Shown piece by piece: positions 17,634-27,246 of a stretch of 64,000 bases of DNA. How positions within the stretch are numbered: position 1 is the first letter of the stretch; each line of letters starts with the position of its first letter. Where the stretch lies: the NCBI RefSeq assembly GCF_900116415.1, contig NZ_FPAP01000001.1, positions 372,001 through 436,000 on the forward strand, read 5' to 3'. Under the pieces are notes generated by a model. That model worked only from the letters and a program-made list of their open reading frames with translations. It ran no database searches and was not told where the DNA came from. Position numbers and translations under genes: made by a program. The stretch is from Chryseobacterium formosense (lineage in GTDB: Bacteria > Bacteroidota > Bacteroidia > Flavobacteriales > Weeksellaceae).

Positions 17634-17648
17634 TATGAAGTCAGTTAT

Positions 17649-17688
17649 AAAAAAACAGGAACGATATTTAAATTGTTCCTGTTTTTTT
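17649..17688. terminator. Bidirectional intrinsic terminator
   Basis: Perfect 14-bp arms AAAAAAACAGGAAC/GTTCCTGTTTTTTT around a 12-base loop, between two convergent genes; it can serve both strands. Confidence 0.92.
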
Positions 17689-17703
17689 GATCTATAATTA
17701 AGA

Positions 17704-18441
17704 TTATTTCGACTGATTGGAAAGCCATTTCACCACGTCACCCAACATCTGCTGGTTAACAGTATGGTCTTCCGGATATTGATGAAATTCAGGCTGTAAA
17801 CCTTTGCTGTGAAGATAATCTATGGCGTCTGTTGCATATCCAAACTTCAAAACAGAATCGTGTGTTCCGTGGGAAACAAAGATGTTCAGCTTTTTCAGTC
17901 TTTCATCAGATACGATCAATGGTCTTACTTCCGAAAGCAATCTTCCGCTCATCACGGCGATTCCCTTTATTTTTTCTGGTTCCGTCAAAGCCACACTGTA
18001 ACTCATAATTCCACCCTGACTGAATCCCATCAGATACACCTGCTCTTCATCGAAGTCCTCCACGTTTTTCAAATCATCGATGAACTGTATGATTTCTTTT
18101 CTTGAATTTTCCGCCTGCTCCTCATTGATGATAGAACGGTCCGGCATGATCTGCGCCTGAAACCACGCATAGCCATTGGGTCTCAAAGTCAGAGGTCCTC
18201 TTGCGGAAACTACCAAAAAGTTTTCTGGTAAAGCATCTGCAAAAGAAAACATATTCTGTTCATTGCTTCCCACACCGTGCATTAAAATAACCAATGGTGT
18301 TTTCTCCGTTTTTATTTTGGGTTGTCTTACCAAATAATGTAAGCTCGGTTTTTTGTCTGTTGTTATCATTTTAAAACTTAAACTGATTAAAATTATGGAC
18401 GCTAAAAAAGCAAACGCCCAAACATACTTTGTTTTTATCAC
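17704..18441 (-). CDS. Alpha/beta hydrolase, phospholipase/carboxylesterase type
   Basis: Serine hydrolase of 245 residues with an N-terminal hydrophobic segment (WAFAFLASIILISLSF, about residues 8-23), so membrane-anchored or exported. The carboxylesterase/YpfH pattern is clear: ILMHGVGSNEQNMFSFAD, nucleophile GFSQGG, acid in SHGTHDSVL and His in PEDHTVNQ. It overlaps the upstream dioxygenase gene by four bases (ATGA) and is the last of a three-gene operon. Confidence 0.88.
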   Translation of the reverse strand: MIKTKYVWAFAFLASIILISLSFKMITTDKKPSLHYLVRQPKIKTEKTPLVILMHGVGSNEQNMFSFADALPENFLVVSARGPLTLRPNGYAWFQAQIMPDRSIINEEQAENSRKEIIQFIDDLKNVEDFDEEQVYLMGFSQGGIMSYSVALTEPEKIKGIAVMSGRLLSEVRPLIVSDERLKKLNIFVSHGTHDSVLKFGYATDAIDYLHSKGLQPEFHQYPEDHTVNQQMLGDVVKWLSNQSK

Positions 18442-19328
18442 GCTTTATCGATTTTTACCGACATCATATTCAGTGAACCTGCCACCAGACCGTCATTGAA
18501 GATGGTCGCCTTTTCATCTTTTTCTTGTAGGCCCAACGTGTAGAGTAGAGGTAAGTAATGTTCAGGAGTTGGGATAGACATTTGAACTTCTTTTCCCAAC
18601 TGGTCATATCTGATCAAGGATTTGTGGTCGCCATCTGTGATGAGGTTTTTCAGTTTTTCATTCGCAGTTGTTGCCCAGTCAAAAGCATATCCCGGAACCA
18701 TCATTTTATCCCACGCGGCCATTCTTAGATTGTGAACGGTATTACCACTTCCGATAATTAAGACGCCTTTTCTTCTCAATGCTGAAAGTTCTTTTCCTAA
18801 AGCATAATGATATTCAGGATCTTTGGTATAGTCCATACTCATTTCGATAACAGGAATATCTGCGTTGGGATAAAGAAATTTTACAACTGTCCAGCATCCG
18901 TGGTCAAGCCCCCAGTCTTCATTCAGTCCAACTTGTGTCGAAGTAATGAGTTTCTGTGTTTCCAAAGCCAGATCCGGACTTCCCGGCGCTGGATATTGCA
19001 CATCAAATAATGCCTGAGGAAATCCGCCAAAATCGTGGATGGTCTGTGGCTGCTGCATTGCGGTCACAAATGTTCCTTTGGTTTCCCAGTGTGCAGAGAT
19101 GCAAAGAATTGCTCTCGGTTTCGGCAATGTTTTTGCGACAGCCTGGAAACCCTGTGTAAAGATGTTGTCATCAATTGCATTCATCGGGTTTCCGTGCCCC
19201 AAAAAAAGTACCGGCATTCGTTCTGTGGGAGCCAGATTGTCTGTTAAACTGTGCAATGTATTGAGTTTCATCGCAGCGGCTCCAAGTGGTAAAAGTGCCA
19301 TAGCTTTTAAAAAATCTTTTCTATTCAT
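18438..19328 (-). CDS. 4,5-DOPA dioxygenase extradiol family protein
   Basis: LigB-type extradiol dioxygenase of 296 residues, the YgiD/DODA family, expected to open catechol-like rings with a non-haem metal. Metal ligands appear in FLGHGNPMNAID (His) and CISAHWETKG (His), with further His in LDHGCWTVV and IIGSGNTVHNLR. An N-terminal extension, RKDFLKAMALLPLGAAAM, resembles a weak export signal lacking a twin Arg. It is in an operon with the SnoaL-like gene upstream (22 bases) and the esterase downstream (4-base overlap); together they could process an aromatic compound, which is inference. Confidence 0.9.
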   Translation of the reverse strand: MNRKDFLKAMALLPLGAAAMKLNTLHSLTDNLAPTERMPVLFLGHGNPMNAIDDNIFTQGFQAVAKTLPKPRAILCISAHWETKGTFVTAMQQPQTIHDFGGFPQALFDVQYPAPGSPDLALETQKLITSTQVGLNEDWGLDHGCWTVVKFLYPNADIPVIEMSMDYTKDPEYHYALGKELSALRRKGVLIIGSGNTVHNLRMAAWDKMMVPGYAFDWATTANEKLKNLITDGDHKSLIRYDQLGKEVQMSIPTPEHYLPLLYTLGLQEKDEKATIFNDGLVAGSLNMMSVKIDKA

Positions 19329-19350
19329 AAAAAACCTGTAGACAGATTTG

Positions 19351-19917
19351 TTATTTGTTCATAATTTGATCCATATAAGACTTGTTGTCCCAGAACAGAT
19401 ACTCTTCGCTCATTGTTCCGTCTGTGTTCCAGATTCCGATGGTTGCCATTGGAAGTTTGAATTTTTTTCCTGTTGGCTGGATGAATGTTCCGTCACCAAG
19501 CGGCATTGGTTTGGTGAAAGTCCCTTCCATATAACCCATCACGGCAGTCATATTTCCGCTACCCAATTTCAACGGATGTTCTTTGATTCTTGTATCAGGT
19601 GCGTAAACGAACATTGCGTCCAAAGTTTTGATGTGTTGCTCAATTCCTTTTTCGGTGTGTCCGTCCGGGAAATGTACTAAGATATCTTTGGCGTGGCTTT
19701 CGTGAAGTCTTGTCCAGTCTCTGTTGCTGAATACGGTGTAATCCAAAGTGTCGAAAGTAGCTAGGTTTTTAGCGATAATTTCGTTGGACGCAGCTAATTC
19801 TTTAATTTGTTTTAAAGCTTTATCAGATTCAGCTGACTTTTTAGTTTGTGCTTTGGCTGTGAACATTGTTACGAATGCTGCAGCGATTAATCCTTTTGTT
19901 AAGAATGATGTGTTCAT
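19351..19917 (-). CDS. Secreted SnoaL-like (ester cyclase type) protein
   Basis: Predicted exported protein of 188 residues: signal peptide at residues 1-23 (GLIAAAFVTMFTAKAQ), then an NTF2-like domain: FDTLDYTVFSNRDWTRLHES, HAKDILVHFPDG, GIEQHIKTLDAMFVYAPDT, TGKKFKLPMATIGIWNTDG. This resembles the SnoaL polyketide-cyclase-like ester cyclases. First gene of the operon with the DOPA-dioxygenase-like enzyme. A box GGAAATTTG on the minus strand (19944-19952) lies about 27 bases upstream of the start. Confidence 0.85.
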   Translation of the reverse strand: MNTSFLTKGLIAAAFVTMFTAKAQTKKSAESDKALKQIKELAASNEIIAKNLATFDTLDYTVFSNRDWTRLHESHAKDILVHFPDGHTEKGIEQHIKTLDAMFVYAPDTRIKEHPLKLGSGNMTAVMGYMEGTFTKPMPLGDGTFIQPTGKKFKLPMATIGIWNTDGTMSEEYLFWDNKSYMDQIMNK

Positions 19918-19943
19918 TTTTTGTTTGTTTAAAAATTATGGTA

Positions 19944-19952
19944 CAAATTTCC
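19944..19952 (-). promoter_or_regulatory. Candidate -7 box for the dioxygenase operon
   Basis: GGAAATTTG read on the minus strand, about 27 bases before the start at 19917. Same variant as at 2380 and 11716. Confidence 0.4.
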
Positions 19953-20002
19953 GAAACAAACGATATGAAGAGATAACACAAATCGGCAGAATAGTTGTGA
20001 TT

Positions 20003-20836
20003 TTAGGAAATGATCTTTGCCATTTCTTTTCGGTATTCCGAAGGCGTGAAGCCAGATTTCTTTTTAAAAGCGTGGGTGAAATAGGTTTTTTCATTAAAGC
20101 CAAGCTCGTAGCCGATCTCAGCAATCGTCTTATCTGTTGTTATTAAAAGGTTTTTAGCTTCCGTTAGTTTTCTGGTTTCAATGATTTCTGAAACGCTTTG
20201 ATGCAAAATATCCTGACAGATGAGATTCAAGTTTCTTGTACTCATAAAAAGCTTCTCTGCATAGAAATTCACATCTTTGGCTTCCATAAAATGTTCATCC
20301 AAAAGTTTCAAAAAATTCTTGAACGTATTGCTCTGTATTTTTTTGGATTCATCATTATTGAGGTTGAGCTTTTTTCGTTCGGACTCAATAATCGTAAATA
20401 AACTGCTGAGCAATTGTCGGATAACTGACAAATCGGGGTTTGGTTGATTGTATTCCTGAAAGATAATTTCACAAATAACATTCAATCTGTCAAAACACTC
20501 ATCCGTTTTCAGACAAATGTTCGCCTTGTCGTGATACGTAGAGTAGAGCTGAAAAACCGTATCAGCAATAAATTCACTTTTAAAACGAATGGCCCAGATG
20601 TCACATTTTCCATCTCTTGCCAAAGGTCTCACGCGATGTACTTTACCCTGTGCAATGAAGCTGACGAACGGTGCGTCCATTACCTGAGATTTAAAATCGA
20701 TAAAATGTTCCAGCTGACCTGATTTTCCAATGAGTAATTCTTCGAAATCGTGGTTGTGCGGTTCATTGTCTAACTGGCTGATTCTTTGGGATTCAGCTAG
20801 ATCGATTTTGAACATTTTAAAAATGTCGTTCATCAT
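20003..20836 (-). CDS. AraC family transcriptional regulator
   Basis: Regulator of 277 residues. The N-terminal half is cupin-like (NEPHNHDFEELLIGKSGQLE, VHRVRPLARDGKCDIWAIRF), the C-terminal half has the double HTH (EKLFMSTRNLNLICQDIL and IGYELGFNEKTYFTHAFKKK) with the signature GFTPSEYRKE. It lies directly upstream of the SnoaL/dioxygenase operon on the same strand and divergent from an SDR gene; either could be its target. Confidence 0.9.
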   Translation of the reverse strand: MMNDIFKMFKIDLAESQRISQLDNEPHNHDFEELLIGKSGQLEHFIDFKSQVMDAPFVSFIAQGKVHRVRPLARDGKCDIWAIRFKSEFIADTVFQLYSTYHDKANICLKTDECFDRLNVICEIIFQEYNQPNPDLSVIRQLLSSLFTIIESERKKLNLNNDESKKIQSNTFKNFLKLLDEHFMEAKDVNFYAEKLFMSTRNLNLICQDILHQSVSEIIETRKLTEAKNLLITTDKTIAEIGYELGFNEKTYFTHAFKKKSGFTPSEYRKEMAKIIS

Positions 20837-21006
20837 CTTAAATTAAACAATAAATTTAATGAAATTTGCTGTACAATGATCATTATTTTGTACTGCAGTT
20901 ATAGATAAATTATTCAGCCAGATTGTTCTTTTTAAACATATGTTTTGGTAAATTTATCTCTCAATACAGTTTGGTGAAATCATCAACAATTCAAAAATAA
21001 TCCGTT

Positions 21007-21795
21007 ATGAATATTGACCTAAAAAATAAAAACGCTCTTGTCGGCGCTGCAACTCAGGGAATAGGTGCGGGCATTGCAACAGAACTCGCAAAATGTGGTG
21101 CCAACGTGACTTTGATGGCTCGGAATGAAGAGAAACTTAAAAAATCTGTTACTGAACTTCCTGTCATTAACCAAAATCAAAAACACCAATATCTCGTTGC
21201 CGATTTTTCTGATTTTGAAAGTTTTAAAACGATTATTACAGATTATTTTAAAGACAATAATATCGATATTCTGGTCAACAATACAAACGGTCCCGAGCCA
21301 GGAATGGCGGTTGATAAAAGCGTTGATGATTTTCAGAGAGCTTTTGATTTGCTTTTTAAAACCGTTTGCGAGACTACCGCTTTGGCATTACCTTATATGA
21401 TTGAACAAAAGAACGGACGTATCATCAATGTTTCTTCTTTGTCTGTGAAAGAACCCATCAATAATTTAGTACTTTCCAACTCCATCCGTTCTGCAGTTGC
21501 GGCCTGGTCGAAGTCTTTGTCTAATGAAGTGGCGCAGCATAATGTGACTATCAATAATGTTTTGACCGGCTATTTCGATACTGAAAGAATTCAGAAATTA
21601 ATTAAAGTTGAATCTGAGCAAAGTGGAAAATCACCTGAAGAAATTAGAAAAGCGAGAGAAAACAAAATCCCGATGAAACGTTTGGGAAAACCTGAAGAAT
21701 ACGGTCATCTTGTAACCTTTTTGGCTTCTGATTATGCGGCTTACATTACCGGAACGAATATTCCGCTGGATGGTGGATTGGCTAACATTTATTAA
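21007..21795 (+). CDS. SDR family oxidoreductase
   Basis: Cytosolic reductase of 262 residues. The glycine motif is altered: GAATQGIGAG (residues 13-22) rather than TGxxxGIG, common in the YgfF/beta-ketoacyl reductase-like branch. NNTNGPEPG replaces NNAG. Active site: Ser in INVSSLS; the usual Tyr of YxxxK is Asn-Ser here (VLSNSIRSAVAAWSKS), so the canonical Tyr/Lys pair is not obvious at the standard position. That may mean altered chemistry. C-terminal ITGTNIPLDGGLA is typical. Divergent from an AraC gene. Confidence 0.85.
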   Translation: MNIDLKNKNALVGAATQGIGAGIATELAKCGANVTLMARNEEKLKKSVTELPVINQNQKHQYLVADFSDFESFKTIITDYFKDNNIDILVNNTNGPEPGMAVDKSVDDFQRAFDLLFKTVCETTALALPYMIEQKNGRIINVSSLSVKEPINNLVLSNSIRSAVAAWSKSLSNEVAQHNVTINNVLTGYFDTERIQKLIKVESEQSGKSPEEIRKARENKIPMKRLGKPEEYGHLVTFLASDYAAYITGTNIPLDGGLANIY

Positions 21796-21819
21796 ATAAA
21801 TGTAAAGATCGGATAAGCT

Positions 21820-22668
21820 CTAAATCTTTTTTTCTGAAAGCTTTGTAGGTGAGTAACCAAAATGCTTTTTAAAAGCGTAAGAAAAGTGCGATAAGTTTTC
21901 GAATCCTGTTTCGTAATATACATCTACAGGTTTTCTTTTTTTCTCGCTCAATTCATAATACGCAAGTTCTAAACGTTTCTCGGTAAGCCATTTTTGTGGT
22001 GTGGTTTTAAAAGCGATTTTAAAATCCTTTTTAAATGTAGTCAGGCTTCTTCCGGTGAGATAAGCAAATTTTTCAATCGCCATATTGAACATAAAATTCT
22101 TCTCCATAAAATCTGCAATACTGATCTTTCCGGGTTCTGAGAAATCAGCCAGAATACCGTCTATATTTTGATCGATATTGCGAAGGATTGTCAGTATTTC
22201 CTCTATTTTTAAAGCGGTTATTTTTTCAGGCAGTTCACTTTCCAATTCGAAATAGGGTATTATTGAGGAAAAAAAACTTTCCAGCAAAGGATGTTTTTCA
22301 AAGGTGAGGATCTTCTGGTTATGGTGTTCTGATGATCTGATGGGATTTTTAGTAAAAAAAGTCTTCAGCCTCTCGGTGGTCAGGGTCATAACCACAGATC
22401 TGTAGTTTCTGCCATCTTTCGGATATTTGATCAGCGTACATAATTGATTTCTGGGAAACAGCAGCATATCGCCGGATCCAAAAGTATGTGTTTTGTCTGC
22501 CAGGATGATCTTCATCTCACCTGAGATGATCTTTACAACAGAATGGTGCTCAAGGACAATTTCATCTTTGAAGTATTTTTCCTCTATGCAGGCAAGAACG
22601 ATCTCAGCATAGTTATTTTGTTTTTTTTCTGCCATAAACCTTAAATCTATCAAATTTACAAAAAACAT
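21820..22668 (-). CDS. AraC family transcriptional regulator
   Basis: Regulator of 282 residues; an in-frame ATG at 22635 (MAEKKQNN) is a good alternative start and gives 271 residues. Cupin-like N-terminal half (IVLEHHSVVKIISGEMKIIL, FGSGDMLLFPRNQLCTLIKY), then the HTH pair (FAYLTGRSLTTFKKDFKIAF and YETGFENLSHFSYAFKKHFG) and SPTKLSEK. It converges with the SDR at 21007 and follows the SDR at 22737 on the same strand after 68 bases. Confidence 0.88.
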   Translation of the reverse strand: MFFVNLIDLRFMAEKKQNNYAEIVLACIEEKYFKDEIVLEHHSVVKIISGEMKIILADKTHTFGSGDMLLFPRNQLCTLIKYPKDGRNYRSVVMTLTTERLKTFFTKNPIRSSEHHNQKILTFEKHPLLESFFSSIIPYFELESELPEKITALKIEEILTILRNIDQNIDGILADFSEPGKISIADFMEKNFMFNMAIEKFAYLTGRSLTTFKKDFKIAFKTTPQKWLTEKRLELAYYELSEKKRKPVDVYYETGFENLSHFSYAFKKHFGYSPTKLSEKKI

Positions 22669-22736
22669 ATCAGAGCAGTATTTTTCTGTCCTGATATGAT
22701 TGTGTTTGAACTGTTACTGTCTGTCTTTAGAAAATA

Positions 22737-23771
22737 CTAAATGATGAATTTAACACCGGTTAAATTTTCACTTAATATCCACAGCTCCTTTGCCGATGTT
22801 TCATCCAGGGCATAATCCAGAACACCTGATAATTTTTTAATATCCGTCATTCTGTCTGCAAAATTTTCCTGGCTTTCATCTATAGAGTGATCTACTTCCG
22901 CGATATTGTTGTTTTCGCAATAAACGCCTCCTATTTCATTCAAATCCGGGCTGGTGGCTACCGATACGGTTGTAGAAGCACCTTGAGAAATTGTTTTTAA
23001 TCCTTTCAACGCATCTCTTACTACGTCACCATTTTCATCATAAACACCTAAACCGGAAAGTTGTTCATCTGTAAGATGTCTTTTAAGGTCTGTTTCTACA
23101 ATGGCTCCGGGATGTAATGAATAAGCTCTTACACCATAATCTTTACCTCTGTTATCCAGCTCTACCGAGAACAGGATATTGGCAGTCTTGGATTGACCGT
23201 AACCCAGCAAGGTTTCATATTCCCTTTTCTCAAAATTAGGATCTTCAAAATTGAATTTTGAATAATGGTGTCCCCAGGAAGAAATATTGATCACTCTTGC
23301 GCCCTCGGCCTCAACCAAGGCTTTCCATAGTCTGGAAGTTAATTGGAAATGACCGAGATGATTTGTTGATAATTGAGATTCATAACCACGACTGTCCCTT
23401 TGCAAAGGCACCCACATAATTCCGGCGTTATTGATCAGAACATGTAATGGTCTTTCAGATGACATAAATTTTTCTGCAAATGAATCTATGGAAACAGGAT
23501 CCATCAGATCCATTGTTTCCAGCTCCACATTTGCGATTCCTGCCAGATTATTCTTTGCTTTTTCCGTATCTCGTGCCGGTACGATCACCGTTGCTCCGGC
23601 CGATGTTAATGCCTTAACGGTTTCTAATCCTATCCCCGCATAACCACCAGTGACGATAGCGATTTTCCCGGTAAGATCAATTCCTTTAATAACTTCCATT
23701 GAAGTTGAAGCCCCATTAAATCCTGAGTTGATTGGTTGCTGTAATGCACCTTGGTAATTGTTGTTTGACAT
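22737..23771 (-). CDS. SDR family oxidoreductase (retinol-dehydrogenase-like)
   Basis: Reductase of 344 residues, longer than classical SDRs and similar to the WWOX/RDH-like group. Coenzyme motif TGGYAGIGLE at about residues 41-50, preceded by a 30-residue N-terminal tail; PARDTEK follows the second strand (Arg, NADPH preference); NNAGIMW; Ser in INISSWGHHYS; YGQSK gives the catalytic Tyr and Lys. The unusually long C-terminus (beyond about residue 270) fits this group. The substrate is unknown. The gene has its own 290-base upstream region. Confidence 0.88.
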   Translation of the reverse strand: MSNNNYQGALQQPINSGFNGASTSMEVIKGIDLTGKIAIVTGGYAGIGLETVKALTSAGATVIVPARDTEKAKNNLAGIANVELETMDLMDPVSIDSFAEKFMSSERPLHVLINNAGIMWVPLQRDSRGYESQLSTNHLGHFQLTSRLWKALVEAEGARVINISSWGHHYSKFNFEDPNFEKREYETLLGYGQSKTANILFSVELDNRGKDYGVRAYSLHPGAIVETDLKRHLTDEQLSGLGVYDENGDVVRDALKGLKTISQGASTTVSVATSPDLNEIGGVYCENNNIAEVDHSIDESQENFADRMTDIKKLSGVLDYALDETSAKELWILSENLTGVKFII

Positions 23772-24005
23772 ATAAATCTGTTTTTTGTTGATACAAATTT
23801 AGATTGGTATGCAAAGGTTAACTTTGTTTAGAAGTCGTGTTTTACTTTGTTTATAGGTTGTGGCAATTATTTACAATTTTGATGATTTAATCAAAGATTT
23901 TATACAATGCGGTAAATGATCAAGTCAATTTGAAAAGAGAATGAACTGCAATTATTTATTTAAAGTTCCATTGATATATTTAATGAAGAGTATTTTTTAA
24001 ATAAC

Positions 24006-24041
24006 AAAAACTCCTGATAAAAATATTTATCAGGAGTTTTT
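24006..24041 (-). terminator. Strong intrinsic terminator after the GH95 gene
   Basis: Perfect 16-bp arms AAAAACTCCTGATAAA/TTTATCAGGAGTTTTT with a four-base loop, 20 bases past the GH95 stop. The rest of 23772-24061 shows no gene. Confidence 0.92.
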
Positions 24042-24061
24042 AGTTCAGGTTTTAGATTAAA

Positions 24062-26527
24062 TTATTTCACATCAAAAATGTAAGTTTTACCTTTTTCAGT
24101 ATTAAAATCAAAAAGTTGAGTTTCCCTAACAGCGAATCCTTTCATTTCAGCTTGATCAGATTTTAAAGGTGTTTTAATGGAATTAACCTGATAATATTCG
24201 TTGGGGTTTTCACCTTTTGCGGTGATGAAAGTTGTTTTTGATTTTAGCTGTATATTTTTTGCCAATCTAATTCTCGCATTCCCACCCAAAGTAGATTTAA
24301 TGGTCAGTTTTGTCAGTTTGGAATTTTTCCAATCCATATCGATTTCAAAACCACCTCTTGCTTTCAATCCTTTCACAGAGCCGTTTGGTAAAGCATCTGG
24401 AAGTGCAGGCAAAAGATAGAGATAGCCATCATAACTTTGTAAAAGCATCTCAGCAATCCCGGAAGTACAGCCGAAATTTCCGTCAATCTGAAACGGCGGA
24501 TGCGCATCCAAAAGGTTAGGATAAGTTCCTCCGGATTGTCCTTTGCTTTCCATCGGAGCTGGCGTCAATTGGTCTGAAATCAATTTAAAAGCACGGTTTC
24601 CATCCAATAATCTTGCCCACCAGTTCACTTTCCAACCCATTGACCAACCTGTGGATTTATCGCCACGGTAAATCATAGAATTCTTTGCTGCTTCCGCTAA
24701 ATTTGCGTTTCTGAACGGCGAAATCTGACCTGATGGAAACAGACCGTACAGATGAGAAATATGTCTGTGTTTATCATCGGTTCTGTCCATATCGGTGAGC
24801 CATTCCTGCAACTGGGCGTGTTGCCCGATTTGCATTGGCGGAAGTTTACTCAAAGTCGATTTTATCTCATCCGAAAGACTTTTGTCCAGATTTAAAGCTT
24901 TTGAAGCATTGATGAAATTATTAAATACATCAAACACCAACTGGTTGTCCATCGTCGTTCCTGCCGTGATGCTTACATTTTTGAAGTATTTGTTTTCGGG
25001 AGACATTGAAGGCGATACCACGAGATACTTTTTCGAAGGGTCTTGTTGGAGAACATCCAAATAAAATAAGGCGCATCCTTTCAAAGCTTCGTAGTTCTTC
25101 TTTAGAAATTCTTTATCTCCGGTGTACAGATAGTGGTTCCAGACGTGTTGGGTAAGCCATGCTCCGCCCATTGGCCACATTCCGTAGAAACCGCCGTCTA
25201 CAATTCCTGTAATTCGCCACAAATCGGTATTGTGATGCATATTCCAGCCTCTTGCATGGTACATTTCTTTTGCGGATTCCTGTCCTGTAACCGATAAATC
25301 CTGAATCATATCAAACAAAGGCTCGTGCATTTCGGAAAGATTGGTGTTTTCTGCCGGCCAATAATTCATTTCTGTGTTAATGTTCACTGTGTATTTACTG
25401 TCCCAGGCCGGATTTAATTGATAATTCCAGATTCCCTGAAGGTTTGCGGGCTGCGTTCCCTGTTGTGACGAGGAAATCAAAAGATATCTTCCGAACTGAA
25501 AATACAGAGCCACCAAATCCGGGTCGCTGGAATTTCCAAACTCTTTAATTCTGACGTCTGTAGTTTTTTTCGCCTGCTCATTTGTCCCCAAATCTAAACT
25601 GACCCGCTTAAAATATTTTTGATATTTATCAATATGAGCCTTGAGTTCAGCGTCGTACTTTTTATTTAATGCTGATTTCAAATACTCTGAAACTCTCACA
25701 TCAGGATTTCCGCTAAGGTCATTGTATTTTTTAAAATTGGTGGCGATAGAAACATAAATGACCACTTCATCCGCACCCGAAATATTCAGTTGGTCATCGG
25801 TCGAGGTCAGTTTCCCACCTTTTAAAATGGGAAGAGCGATGGTTTTAAAATTAATTTTACCTGTTTTGTTATCTGCTGAGCCGCTTGTTCCATTGATGAC
25901 CAATTGGTTTTTCTTAGTAAAGATTGATTTTTTCAGATGTGGGGTGGAAGCATTGAGATTGAAATTCAGACTTCCTTTTTTGCTGGAAGTTAGTTTGATC
26001 ATAATCACATTATCCGCAAATGACGAGAAAATTTCACGTTTGAAAGTCACACCATTCACTTCGTAAGAAACTGTGCTGATGGCTTTTTCAATGTCTAAGG
26101 TCCTGTTATAATTCTTAAAATTTTCGTGACCCTTGAAATCTAAAAATAAATCGCCCATCGTCTGATACGGCATTCCATAATTTAAATCTTTCGGAGCAGT
26201 TCTCGGGTAAGTGTTATTGGTAAGGTCCTGCGCTTTTTCAAACTGACCTTCATTGATTAACCTGCGAACTTTCTGGATGCTGTCAAATGTATTTTTGGGA
26301 ACATTATTTCCGGGTTCTCCAGCCCAGATGGTTTCTTCATTCAACTGCAGATGCTCCTGAATGGCGCCACCAAAAACCATTGCTCCCAACTTTCCGTTTC
26401 CGATGGGCAAAGCCTCATTCCAGTTTTCTGCAGGTTTGTTATAATTTAATTTTAAATTTTGCTGTGCCTGAACGGAAATAGAAATGACTGTTCCGACGAT
26501 AAAAAATGCAATTTTACTTCTGACCAT
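24062..26527 (-). CDS. Glycoside hydrolase family 95, probable alpha-L-fucosidase or galactosidase
   Basis: Secreted enzyme of 821 residues with signal peptide ([17 protein letters not shown]). The GH95 order is complete: N-terminal beta domain ([31 protein letters not shown]), linker, and an (alpha/alpha)6 barrel with [61 protein letters not shown] and [17 protein letters not shown]. The family inverts fucosidic bonds and also includes galactosidases. There is no SusC/SusD pair nearby, so it is not part of a visible polysaccharide-utilisation locus. Monocistronic. Confidence 0.93.
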   Translation of the reverse strand: MVRSKIAFFIVGTVISISVQAQQNLKLNYNKPAENWNEALPIGNGKLGAMVFGGAIQEHLQLNEETIWAGEPGNNVPKNTFDSIQKVRRLINEGQFEKAQDLTNNTYPRTAPKDLNYGMPYQTMGDLFLDFKGHENFKNYNRTLDIEKAISTVSYEVNGVTFKREIFSSFADNVIMIKLTSSKKGSLNFNLNASTPHLKKSIFTKKNQLVINGTSGSADNKTGKINFKTIALPILKGGKLTSTDDQLNISGADEVVIYVSIATNFKKYNDLSGNPDVRVSEYLKSALNKKYDAELKAHIDKYQKYFKRVSLDLGTNEQAKKTTDVRIKEFGNSSDPDLVALYFQFGRYLLISSSQQGTQPANLQGIWNYQLNPAWDSKYTVNINTEMNYWPAENTNLSEMHEPLFDMIQDLSVTGQESAKEMYHARGWNMHHNTDLWRITGIVDGGFYGMWPMGGAWLTQHVWNHYLYTGDKEFLKKNYEALKGCALFYLDVLQQDPSKKYLVVSPSMSPENKYFKNVSITAGTTMDNQLVFDVFNNFINASKALNLDKSLSDEIKSTLSKLPPMQIGQHAQLQEWLTDMDRTDDKHRHISHLYGLFPSGQISPFRNANLAEAAKNSMIYRGDKSTGWSMGWKVNWWARLLDGNRAFKLISDQLTPAPMESKGQSGGTYPNLLDAHPPFQIDGNFGCTSGIAEMLLQSYDGYLYLLPALPDALPNGSVKGLKARGGFEIDMDWKNSKLTKLTIKSTLGGNARIRLAKNIQLKSKTTFITAKGENPNEYYQVNSIKTPLKSDQAEMKGFAVRETQLFDFNTEKGKTYIFDVK

Positions 26528-26850
26528 TATTAATTTAAGTTTTAATCTGACGTTATTTTGAAACGACAGGATAGGGTTTTAAAACTAATGATTTTAAATC
26601 ATATGCAACCATATCTTTAATTATATGATAAGGGTGTATTGGTTATTATTTTATATATTGACAATCAGTTAGATGTAATATTGTGTTTCATTCTATAGTA
26701 GCTCGTTTTAATGATTTTACCTGTTTTGTAATGCATTTTGATTACCAAAAACCACCAGTATTTCAATATAAAGTAATCGATTACACAGAATATCTACATT
26801 TATTTTAAATTAAATTCAAGAGTAAGTTATTTGATTTGAAGCAGGAGATA
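26528..26850. other. Intergenic region with LacI-like palindrome
   Basis: AT-rich space between the divergent GH95 and metal-efflux genes. It contains GTAATCGATTAC (26773-26784), a 12-base palindrome of the kind bound by LacI-family regulators, about 250 bases from the GH95 start. No ORF is convincing and no consensus GH95 promoter was found. Confidence 0.35.
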
Positions 26851-26884
26851 TTTGAATGTATGCGAACTATTTTTTATACATTTG
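26851..26884 (+). promoter_or_regulatory. Consensus promoter for the metal-efflux operon
   Basis: TTTG at 26851-26854 and TACATTTG at 26877-26884 (TAnnTTTG), 22 bases apart, a good Bacteroidota pair. It overlaps an ATG at 26856, arguing that this ATG is not the start of the small protein. Confidence 0.6.
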
Positions 26885-26888
26885 TCAG

Positions 26889-27215
26889 GTGAAATTTTTA
26901 AGACTCATATTGACCATCTACTTCATCGCATTATTGGTAATGCCTTGCAGTGATGTTAATGCACAGTCGGTTTCTCTTAATCATTCTGAAATTTCACCGA
27001 ATAGAGAGCGTTCTCATTCTACGGAGAAAGATGATGCCTGTTCTCCTTTCTGCTTTTGCAGCTGTTGTCAAATAACAGTTACCGCTTTTAAAATTGGACC
27101 GTTATTAGAAATTCCTTCAAAGATCCCTGTCTATTTTTCCAAAAAGATTCTTTTTCATAAGAACAATATTGCCTATCAGGTTTACGACCACATTTGGCAA
27201 CCTCCAAAGATTTAA
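26889..27215 (+). CDS. Small exported Cys-rich protein, DUF6660-like
   Basis: Protein of about 108 residues with a signal peptide (FLRLILTIYFIALLVMPCSD) and a mature Cys cluster, CSPFCFCSCCQ. Proteins of this kind are regularly encoded just before CusA/CzcA efflux genes in Bacteroidota and carry the name DUF6660; a periplasmic metal-handling role is plausible but unproven. The start chosen is GTG 26889, because the in-frame ATG at 26856 lies inside a consensus promoter. That would make the mRNA nearly leaderless, so the start is uncertain. Confidence 0.65.
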   Translation: MKFLRLILTIYFIALLVMPCSDVNAQSVSLNHSEISPNRERSHSTEKDDACSPFCFCSCCQITVTAFKIGPLLEIPSKIPVYFSKKILFHKNNIAYQVYDHIWQPPKI

Positions 27216-27246
27216 TTTTTTATCGATTTTTTGAAAGACGTTGCAG

